Assembly: GCA_005884115.1 (NCBI GenBank)
Contig: VAXW01000005.1
Coordinates: forward strand, 310,001-374,000
Reading direction: 5' to 3'
Length of the DNA: 64,000 bases
Origin: Actinomycetota bacterium
GTDB lineage: Bacteria; Actinomycetota; Thermoleophilia; Solirubrobacterales; Solirubrobacteraceae
Part shown: piece by piece, positions 27,301 through 33,180 of the stretch
Position numbering within the stretch: the stretch's first letter is position 1
Layout of the letters: each line of letters begins with the position of its first letter
Made by a program: the position numbers and the translations under genes
Notes under the pieces: model-generated
The model's database searches: none
Told to the model about the DNA's origin: nothing
Seen by the model: the letters and a program-made list of their open reading frames with translations, nothing else

Positions 27301-27512
27301 CGCAGCTCGGTGAGGGCCACCCGCAAGCTGGCGCGCGCCGATTCGTCGAGCACCTCGGGCCAGAACCGTGCCGCCAGCCGTGCGCGTGGCTGTGGGCCGG
27401 GGTTGAGCGCGAGGTAGGCCAGCACGGCGCGCGCTCGCTTCGAGGCCGGCGGCGCGAGCTCGGCGCCGTCCGCGCGCACATGAAGGCCACCTGCGAGTCG
27501 GATCTCCAACAT
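24336..27512 (-). CDS. SARP/BTAD-ATPase-TPR transcriptional regulator (AfsR-like)
   Basis: A 1058-aa protein. Residues 1-95 form an OmpR-type winged helix (MLEIRLAGGLHVRADG, LARFWPEVLDESARASLRVAL nearby) and 95-235 a bacterial transcriptional activator domain (TRAFQQALEAG, LGIAPSHETRALLDDL). An ATPase/NB-ARC-like region follows (about 260-560) with Walker A LVAGEPGIGKTRL and Walker B LLLVIDDFHWAD. The last 450 residues are TPR-like helical repeats (ALDRLAYEDAAERLDRALEAL). Such proteins activate nearby promoters by binding direct heptamer repeats. It starts at 27512, preceding a divergent MFS-cupin operon with paired heptamers between them. An ORF start further up (27860) lies in the MFS gene and is rejected. 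Confidence 0.88.
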   Translation of the reverse strand: MLEIRLAGGLHVRADGAELAPPASKRARAVLAYLALNPGPQPRARLAARFWPEVLDESARASLRVALTELRQALGPAAGYVVATRDTAALEGEDLTVDTRAFQQALEAGDPMRALEACSEPILDTFDEDWAIEAREEHAHRLGEALERAAAAAADPAEAVSLTRAQVALDPLAEAPNRRLIKRLAAMGDRAAALAAGRQLAERLRTQLGIAPSHETRALLDDLRRAEPTPIPPPPRLARAYETVFVGRRAELARLHASWGGVQMHRDRRIVLVAGEPGIGKTRLAHHFASAALTAGATVLLGRCSEEPLAPFEPFAEALAQAGIADALRPGDTDDSGARHRLFDAVDSALADLAARAPLLLVIDDFHWADRGTLLLASFVLRSSRTGPMLVLATYRDTELGRHTPLTAALAELKRGGALDRIDMHGLPLDDVATLARSMLGSDEIATRVHARTDGNAFFVEEVLREQAESGPHVVPESVRHAVGVRLSRMGDAANELLAAAAILGSEHDARAAQATAGLEPEAAEAALDEVLRARLLRPAAAPQRFEFTHALVRETVMDECNVLRRARLHRRAADALSALGEERHLEEIAVHLFEAASTADARRAAEMLMRAGHRALDRLAYEDAAERLDRALEALELAGAEDESGPVLLARGDALLRAAEPDAARAAFTAARALALRRGDGRLLAEAALGFAGLGIAIVDLDAETIARLEEALEHVEELATRSRLQARLAVELYYAPDRTRSEALSADAVDAARGSGDRAALASALGARHVALWRPDRLEERLTAAGEMIAAAREAGDRHAELQAHNWRVADLFELGDMPAWREETARHARLAEELRLPIFEWYTPLWAAVQAMLAGRYDDVERLSAEAEEAGLRAGDRNAELFAGMARFCAQLEREAFDEVDIEFVEDRIANSPAGIAYRGSYAWILAGLGQTERAQAELRATMALPHAFDANWLSLQAECAETSILLEDGTHAATLYGRLAPYAGRPATAGRGISSYGAIDRALGGLAALLGHQADAVRHLEDAIRVNDALGCTVWRTHAERHLARIPRAGPLVG

Positions 27513-27576
27513 GAGTGAACTGTCGTCGATCGCCCGTCGCCCGCGCAAGCTGGGCGGCAAACGATTCACGCACGCC

Positions 27577-27594
27577 GAACGGTGCGCGAACGGT
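27577..27594. promoter_or_regulatory. paired heptamers spaced 11 bp, candidate SARP binding site
   Basis: GAACGGT occurs at 27577-27583 and again at 27588-27594, exactly 11 bp apart. This is one helical turn, the spacing used by SARP/AfsR winged-helix activators. It lies between the AfsR-like gene (start 27512) and the MFS gene (start 27606), which places it upstream of the MFS start. Confidence 0.5.
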
Positions 27595-27605
27595 CGCTGG
27601 CGAGC

Positions 27606-28853
27606 ATGGCGGTCATGTCGATTCCTCCTAGCCGCGACTTGCGCATCCTCGCCGGCGCGGCCGGCCTCTCCGCCCTCGGCGACTTCATGGCGATCTTCCC
27701 GCTGATCCTGCACGTGCAGCAACGCACCGGGTCGGCGTTCGCCGTCTCGGCCCTGATCTTCGCGCTGTGGGGGCCGGTGGTGCTCGCGGCCGGAGTAGCC
27801 GGCGCGATCGTCGACCGCTTCGAGAACCGCCGGATCCTCATCGCCGTCTCGCTCGTCCAAGCAGCGGTGGTGGCGGTGATGCTCGCCGCCGTCGACAGCC
27901 TGTGGGCCCTGTTGCCGCTGATGGCGCTGCTCGGCTTTGGAGTCGCCGTAAGCCAGCCCGCCGAGTTCGCGCTCGTACCCGCGGCAGCTGGACCGAGAAC
28001 GGACGCCGCGCGGGCCAATGGGCTGATGGAGACCGCGCGCTCGGTCGGCTTCACCGCCGGCCCGCTCGTCGGCGGCGCGCTTGGCGCAGCCGGTCTGTTG
28101 CGGCTCGCGCTGGCACTGAACGCGCTGTCGTTCCTGGTCGTGGCCGCCGCGGCGCTCTTGCTCCGGGCGCGTCGCCAGCCGCTACGCGCCGAAGGCGCCG
28201 TCGGCGCGGTGCGCGCTCGCGAGGGGTTCGCGTTCCTCGCCCGCGAGCGCGATCTCGCGATCACCCTCGGCGGCGCGGTCGCCGCCCTTGCGCTGTTCTC
28301 GATGTCCGCGACCGCGGAGCCGTTCTTCGTCACCGGCGTGCTCGGCGCGGGCAGCCTCGCTTACGGGGCGCTGCTGACCTCGTGGACCCTCGGCATGGCG
28401 GCCGGATCGGCAGGGCTGGCGCACCGCGTCGGGCCGTCGCGGCTGGCGGCTGGCGGTCTCATCGCGGTCGTCCTTCAGGGGCTCGGGATTGTCGGCGGGG
28501 CGCTTTCCCCGATCCTGTGGATGGCTCTGATCGGGTTCTCGCTCGGCGGGGTCGCCCATGGGGTGAAGAACGTGCTGCTGCGCACGCTGATCCACGAGCG
28601 CGCGCCGGAGGCGCTACGCGGCCGCGCCTTCGCCGCCTACAACGGCGCGCGTAACGGCGCCGAGCTCGGAGCGCTCGTGCTCGGCGGCATCGCGGTCGGC
28701 GCGCTCGGCGCCCGCGCCGCGCTGCTCGTCGCCGGCCTCGGACCCGCGGCGATCGGCGCCACCTGCCTGCTGCTACTGATCACGCGCCGCCGCGCCGCGG
28801 CGGCGCTCACCACAACCGAAGGGAGAGTTCTTCATGCACACGTCCAGGGATGA
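27606..28853 (+). CDS. MFS transporter (enterobactin-exporter/MFS_3-like)
   Basis: A 415-aa membrane protein with 12 predicted helices. The N-terminal half has LSALGDFMAIFPLILHVQQ, then the motif-A-like GAIVDRFENRRILI. MFS_3-type features include NGLMETARSVGFTAGPLVGG and, in the C-terminal half, GVAHGVKNVLLRTLIHERAP with RGRAFAAYNGARNGAEL. It probably exports a hydrophobic compound. The start is uncertain: ATG 27606 or 27615; the ORF start at 27582 falls inside the heptamer repeats. It overlaps the first cupin gene by 20 bp and is divergent from the AfsR-like regulator that likely controls it. Confidence 0.85.
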   Translation: MAVMSIPPSRDLRILAGAAGLSALGDFMAIFPLILHVQQRTGSAFAVSALIFALWGPVVLAAGVAGAIVDRFENRRILIAVSLVQAAVVAVMLAAVDSLWALLPLMALLGFGVAVSQPAEFALVPAAAGPRTDAARANGLMETARSVGFTAGPLVGGALGAAGLLRLALALNALSFLVVAAAALLLRARRQPLRAEGAVGAVRAREGFAFLARERDLAITLGGAVAALALFSMSATAEPFFVTGVLGAGSLAYGALLTSWTLGMAAGSAGLAHRVGPSRLAAGGLIAVVLQGLGIVGGALSPILWMALIGFSLGGVAHGVKNVLLRTLIHERAPEALRGRAFAAYNGARNGAELGALVLGGIAVGALGARAALLVAGLGPAAIGATCLLLLITRRRAAAALTTTEGRVLHAHVQG

Positions 28854-29208
28854 GCTGGAAGCGATGGCGATCGGCGAGTACGAGGGGCGGAAGGTCGATG
28901 CGGGCGAGATGCGAATCGCGTTCGAGTCAATGCCGGCGCAGTTCCCGCCCGACCCGTCGCCGTTCAAGGGGCTGCCCGACGATCGCTGCCAATGCGATCA
29001 TTGGGGTTACCTCTTCGAGGGCTCCTTCCGTGTCACCTACACGGACGGGACCGAGGAGGTCGTTCGCGCTGGCGAGGCCTACCACCTGCGGCCGGGGCAC
29101 TTCGTCCAGACCCTCGAGCCGACTCAGCTGATCGAGATCAGCCCGGTCGCCGAGCACGACCGCACGATGGCAACCGTAGCCAGGAACATGGGACTGGTGG
29201 CGTCATGA
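28834..29208 (+). CDS. small cupin-fold protein
   Basis: A 124-aa protein preceded by GAAGGGAGAG. The cupin core is GYLFEGSFRVTYTDGTEEVV, then AGEAYHLRPGHFVQTLEPTQLIEISPV, giving the paired beta-motifs of a single jelly-roll. Metal-binding His are CDHWG and YHLRPGHF. The N-terminal 35 residues are helical. It overlaps the MFS gene by 20 bp and the next cupin gene by ATGA. The role may be sequestration or conversion of the exported compound, which is inference. Confidence 0.75.
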   Translation: MHTSRDELEAMAIGEYEGRKVDAGEMRIAFESMPAQFPPDPSPFKGLPDDRCQCDHWGYLFEGSFRVTYTDGTEEVVRAGEAYHLRPGHFVQTLEPTQLIEISPVAEHDRTMATVARNMGLVAS

Positions 29209-29588
29209 CCGCCACCCTGAACGGTTACGCGGCAAAGTCGATCGAGGAGCTGCCGACGCTGTGGGACGGCTTCGCGAAGCTCGTCCGCGCCGGGCTCGAG
29301 ATCACGGCCTTTGGCGCGAACATCATGGACCTGCCCCCCGACTACTCGACCACCTCACACGATGAGGCCGACTCCGGGCAGCAGGAGCTCTACGTGGCGC
29401 TGCGCGGCTCGGGCTCGGTGGACGTCGGCGGCGCCCGCCTGCCCCTCGATACCGAGCACCTTGTCCGAGTCGACGCAGGGACGGCGAGAGCACTGTCGTC
29501 CGGCCCCGACGGCCTGCGGGTACTCTGCATCGGCGGCGCTCCCGGCAAGGCGTACGAGCCGCCACACTGGAGCTCGACCGGGGAGTGA
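29205..29588 (+). CDS. cupin domain protein
   Basis: A 127-aa single-domain cupin. Residues about 35-115 read FGANIMDLPPDYSTTSHDEA, then LYVALRGSGSVDVGGARLPL, then VRVDAGTARALSSGPDGLRV, matching cupin motifs 1 and 2. The His/Glu metal ligands are partly conserved (SHDEADSGQQELY). The ATG overlaps the stop of the preceding cupin (29205-29208); an ORF start at 28992 would lie inside that gene. It is the last gene of the MFS-cupin-cupin operon, followed by hairpins. Confidence 0.78.
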   Translation: MTATLNGYAAKSIEELPTLWDGFAKLVRAGLEITAFGANIMDLPPDYSTTSHDEADSGQQELYVALRGSGSVDVGGARLPLDTEHLVRVDAGTARALSSGPDGLRVLCIGGAPGKAYEPPHWSSTGE

Positions 29589-29625
29589 GCAAGAAAGCCG
29601 CAGGGGGCGGGCATGCCGCCTCCCG

Positions 29626-29646
29626 CCGCAGACTTTCGATCTGCGG
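29626..29646 (+). terminator. hairpin after MFS-cupin operon
   Basis: CCGCAGA (29626-29632) pairs with TCTGCGG (29640-29646) around a 7-nt loop. A second GC-rich hairpin-like stretch (GGGGGCGGGCATGCCGCCTC) lies just before at about 29603-29622. Position 37 bp after the second cupin stop fits a terminator, although no T-run follows. Confidence 0.45.
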
Positions 29647-29652
29647 AGAGCA

Positions 29653-29694
29653 TGGAGCTAAGCCGGACTCGAACCGGCGACCTCCTGGGTGCGA
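29653..29694 (-). repeat. tRNA 3'-half remnant (Ala-like), second copy
   Basis: The minus strand reads GCACCCAGGAGGTC, T arm GCCGG-TTCGAGT-CCGGC, then TTAGCTCCA. It matches the remnant at 23973-24013 except for one extra base and one substitution, and has the same orientation. No 5' half is present. With the other copy it brackets the AfsR-like regulator, MFS and cupin genes. Confidence 0.7.
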
Positions 29695-29899
29695 TCCACC
29701 AGATCTGGTGCGTCGCGGCGTCTGAAGAGATGCGGATTTAGCTCGCTCATTGCCGGGCAGCGCCGCGTCGGCCTGTAGTTCCCACCGAAGCGGAAGCCGC
29801 CGCGAGCATGCGGTAACCGCCCGAACCCTCAAGTAGAAAATCGCCAGGACTGGCGCGAATGTGGCGCGAATCCCCGATTTGTGGCTTGCTCGGCCAAAA

Positions 29900-30060
29900 A
29901 TAACGGTCTCGAAACCGTTGCGCGCGGGACGTGGTGAAGGCGGCTGATGTAACGCAGGCGCACCTTGCCGTGGGCGTTGACCAGTTCCTCGCGCACGCGG
30001 AAGCGGATCGACGGTGATGCGCTGGCGGACCGGCGCTCGGCGCCGCACACCTCGGCCCGG
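29900..30060 (-). mobile_element. IS481-family transposase C-terminal fragment
   Basis: On the minus strand a short stretch reads FRVREELVNAHGKVRLRYIS, then RLHHV. This corresponds to the FRVREDRVDKGGKVSLRF region near the C-terminus of the IS481 transposase remnant at 9158. Flanking sequence in the same frame is not transposase-like. It lies about 200 bp from the tRNA remnant at 29653, echoing the tRNA-plus-IS pattern at 2.5 and 9.1 kb. Confidence 0.6.
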
Positions 30061-30152
30061 GATGGGTCCGCGCCGCCTCGACACGCAGCGGAGCCGCTTG
30101 CTATCCTCACGCGCTCGCGCGTGCCTCAGGCTTCACGGGAGGGGGATGGCAG

Positions 30153-32342
30153 TTGAGGAAGGTATGGCGGGACCGACCGGCGTGTGCTCGGCGGTGGCTC
30201 GAGATTCTCAGCGTCCTTTTCGCGGTCGCGTTGGTCATGTCCGCTTCGGCCACAGGGGTCGCTTTCGCTGACCCCGTCCAGGATGCGGCGGCGGTGTGTG
30301 ATCCGATCGACCAATCGGACTGCCTCTTGCCGTGGCCGAACGATTACTTCACCACAGCTGATGCCAGCACCGCGACTGCACTACGTCTGAACGTCAGTCC
30401 GCTGGCCACTCCGCGTAACGCTGCCGGTACGCCGATCGATCCCGCCGACTGGAACCGGCTCGATGGGTTCAGTCCGGGTTCCCAGATCGTCACCCACGTT
30501 GCGGGGATGGACAACCCACGGGCGTTCACAAAGACCAACCCTCCGACCAACATCAACATCGGTCGCAGCCTGAAGAGGACATCACCGGTCATCGTGCTCG
30601 ACGCCACAACGGGCAAGCTCTGGCCCGTGTGGTCGGAGCTTGACCGCTCTCGGGACCTGAACGGGAACCCGCCGCCGCCCGACCGGACAGGGCTCCTGAT
30701 CCACCCGGCCAAGAACTTCGCGGAGGGGCACCGCTACATCGTCGCGCTACAGAACATGCGGGACTCCAGCGGCAACGTGATTCCAGCCCAGCCCGCCTTC
30801 GCCACCTTCCTTGCCGGCGAAGGCCAGCCGACGTCACGTCAGAGCCATTACGACACGGACATCTTCCCCCAGCTGCGCACGGCGGGTATCAACACCTCCT
30901 CCCTCTACCTAGCGTGGGACTTTACTGTCGCGAGCCAGCATGGTTTGAGTGAACCGATCCTTCACATGCGCAACGACGCACTGGCGAAGCTGGGCGACAC
31001 GACGCCCGGGGACGGAGTGGTCAACGGTAGCGCACCACAGTTTGTCATCAATACGACCCCGTGCACGGTCACGATCGGCGTGCCGCCCGCAAATTGCACC
31101 GGCGCGAGCTCAGATCCCCGCGTCCTGGTCCATGTGGACGGCTATGTCGTCGTCCCCTGCTACCTGAACGCTCCGGGATGCCCTTCTGGATCGCGTTTCC
31201 AGTATCTGACGCCCAGTGATGTCACACCTACGCCGATTCCGGGAAACGTCTACGACGCCCATTTCGAGTGCAACATCCCAATCGGCGCGGCGCGGGGCGA
31301 AAAGTTCCGGGTTGCGTTGGTGGGACATGGGTTGTTCGGCACCGCCGACGAGATCAATAACGACAAGTACAACGGCTTGGGGCAGTACGGGGTCATGTCC
31401 TGTGCCAGCGACGAGATCGGGATGGCCGAAGAAGACATTCCCAACGCACTCGCATCGCTGGCCGATCTCTCCGATTTCCCCACCATCCCAGACCGGCTGC
31501 AGCAAGGGATGATCGATTTTCTGTACCTGGGGCGCGACGTCCTAAACCCTGCTGGCTTCTGTTCCAACGCAGCATTCCAAGTCAACGGCAAATGTGTCAT
31601 CGACACCTCCCATCTCTTTTACGACGGAGGCAGCCAGGGGGCCATCTTCGGAGGTGCCCTCACCGCGACGGACCCCGACTTCACCCGGTCTGAGTTGGAC
31701 GTCGCCGGCATGAATTACTCGATGCTCCTCACGCGCAGCAGCGACTTCACCACGTTCGCGGAAGTGTTCTACCGCACGTATCCCGACCCGCTCGACCGCG
31801 AGCTGCTCTACTCTTTCATACAGAACGTGTGGGACCACGGCGAGGCAGACGGGTACGCCGAGCACATGACCACCCACCCTCTTCTAGATACGCCCCGACA
31901 TTCGGTGTTCATGACCGTCGCCTTTGGCGACCATCAGGTGACCAACTGGGCAAGTGAGGTGGAGGCGCGCACTATCGGCGCTCGAATTCGCGAACCCGTC
32001 CTCGATCCGGGTCGCTACCCGGGGCCGACTCCGTACTGGAGAATCCCGCCCATCCGCAGTTACCCGTACACGGGACCGGCGGCCATGGTGGTGGGCGACC
32101 TTGGTCCGCTCCGCGCTTGCCCCAACGACGGGGTTACTGCGTGCAGCGGATCCCTAGCCGGGACACCTCCGCCACCACTCGACAACAATGCGAACATCGA
32201 AGGCGTGGATCCTCACGGTCCCGATTGGGCCCAATCGCCCGAAGGGATCGCCACGATCGCCCAATGGCTCAGCGAGAACGGAGAGCTGCCCGCGATCTGC
32301 GGCACCGCGCCGTGCTACATGGCGGGCTGGACTGGACCGTGA
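30153..32342 (+). CDS. secreted alpha/beta hydrolase-like protein
   Basis: A 729-aa exported protein starting at TTG 30153 after GGGAGGGGG. The signal peptide (about 15-40, LEILSVLFAVALVMSASATG) ends near AFADP. The large N-terminal part (40-400) is beta-rich with several Cys pairs. The hydrolase core is in the second half: VALVGHGLFGTADEI supplies an oxyanion loop, FYDGGSQGAIFGGALTATDP holds the GxSxG-type nucleophile, and FGDHQVTNWASEVEART holds the likely catalytic His. Resemblance is to bacterial extracellular esterase/lipase-like proteins. Substrate unknown. It stands alone, facing the CocE-like gene across 840 bp. Confidence 0.72.
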   Translation: MRKVWRDRPACARRWLEILSVLFAVALVMSASATGVAFADPVQDAAAVCDPIDQSDCLLPWPNDYFTTADASTATALRLNVSPLATPRNAAGTPIDPADWNRLDGFSPGSQIVTHVAGMDNPRAFTKTNPPTNINIGRSLKRTSPVIVLDATTGKLWPVWSELDRSRDLNGNPPPPDRTGLLIHPAKNFAEGHRYIVALQNMRDSSGNVIPAQPAFATFLAGEGQPTSRQSHYDTDIFPQLRTAGINTSSLYLAWDFTVASQHGLSEPILHMRNDALAKLGDTTPGDGVVNGSAPQFVINTTPCTVTIGVPPANCTGASSDPRVLVHVDGYVVVPCYLNAPGCPSGSRFQYLTPSDVTPTPIPGNVYDAHFECNIPIGAARGEKFRVALVGHGLFGTADEINNDKYNGLGQYGVMSCASDEIGMAEEDIPNALASLADLSDFPTIPDRLQQGMIDFLYLGRDVLNPAGFCSNAAFQVNGKCVIDTSHLFYDGGSQGAIFGGALTATDPDFTRSELDVAGMNYSMLLTRSSDFTTFAEVFYRTYPDPLDRELLYSFIQNVWDHGEADGYAEHMTTHPLLDTPRHSVFMTVAFGDHQVTNWASEVEARTIGARIREPVLDPGRYPGPTPYWRIPPIRSYPYTGPAAMVVGDLGPLRACPNDGVTACSGSLAGTPPPPLDNNANIEGVDPHGPDWAQSPEGIATIAQWLSENGELPAICGTAPCYMAGWTGP

Positions 32343-32425
32343 GGGCCGTCTCTCCGTCGTGCCGGTGCTCGGTCGCGGCTGACCCCTAGCGGGGTCTAGG
32401 GTGTCCCGGCCGTCAGGATGCCCCG

Positions 32426-32515
32426 TCAGTTGGCGGGTGCCTCGCAGTCGCCGAAGGTAAACGAGAAGCCTTCGCTGGAGGACGTGAGCACCAGGGCTGA
32501 CGCTATGAATCTCAT
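32426..32515 (-). CDS. putative 29-aa peptide
   Basis: A tiny frame with an unusually good ribosome binding site: ACAGGAGGGAGTCGTG directly precedes the ATG at 32515. The peptide begins MRFIASALVLTSSSEG and ends FGDCEAPAN. It has a short hydrophobic start, one Cys and an acidic end. It may be a small secreted or signalling peptide, or the surviving start of a lost gene. No neighbour suggests a maturation enzyme. Confidence 0.35.
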   Translation of the reverse strand: MRFIASALVLTSSSEGFSFTFGDCEAPAN

Positions 32516-32916
32516 CACGACTCCCTCCTGTAGATTCGCGGCCGTCTTCGAGACCGTTGGCTAATCCTTCGCCGTCGCGACGGCTTGTTCTTGTTTGTCT
32601 CCCTGCTCGTGGCCGCAGAGCGGCTCCTCGATCGCGCTCGCGGCCGCGGGCGACCCGCCGGCGTTTGCGAACGCGCGTGCGAGCGCTCGGCGCCCGGGCG
32701 CTTCGTGGCAGCCGTGTGAATGGCGCGACGAAGGCGGTCAGGATTGAGGCGTCTGTGGTGAAGCCGTACCCCGGCGTCATTGACCTCGACCCGGCGCGCC
32801 ACATCGAACTGGTCGCGGGTGAATGGGACCACGCACACCGGGACGCCGGCCGAGAGCGTCCAGGCAGCGTCGGGGTTCGAACGTCCTCCCAGCATCCTCG
32901 GGGTGTGAAGTCGCAG

Positions 32917-32957
32917 ATGATCCGGGACACATGTCTCGGGACATGCTGGACGGCTTA
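32917..32957 (-). mobile_element. IS481-like terminal repeat and transposase tail remnant
   Basis: ATGTCTCGGGACATGCTGGA (32931-32950) closely matches the IS ends at 2597 and 9134, and a second degenerate copy (ATGATCCGGGACAC) precedes it at 32917, giving the same tandem layout. On the minus strand the frame ending at 32955 reads PGRTYQPRTRT then stop, comparable with PSRDYQP at the transposase C-terminus. No tRNA remnant is adjacent. Confidence 0.55.
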
Positions 32958-33180
32958 GGTTCGGGTGCGGGGCTGGTAGGTGCGACCGGGCTCGAGCGGC
33001 TCGCCGATGGGCTGGCAGCCGCGGTCAGCCAGGGCCAAGGGCGGGGCGATGGCTATTGGCCGATTGCCGGTCTTCTCGTCGTTCCGTGATGAATCGGGCC
33101 GTGATCGGTACGGCCATCTCACTCATGACGACGCCCAGGTCCCGACCGGGCGGCGGGCGATCGCGCGGCATGAGCCGCTG

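Larger units (their letters stand above)
32343..33180. other. intergenic region with micro-ORF and IS end
   Basis: About 840 bp between two convergent secreted-hydrolase genes. It contains a possible 29-codon gene (32426-32515) and an IS481-like end (32917-32957), listed separately. Remaining open frames are Arg-rich and unsupported. Confidence 0.5.
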
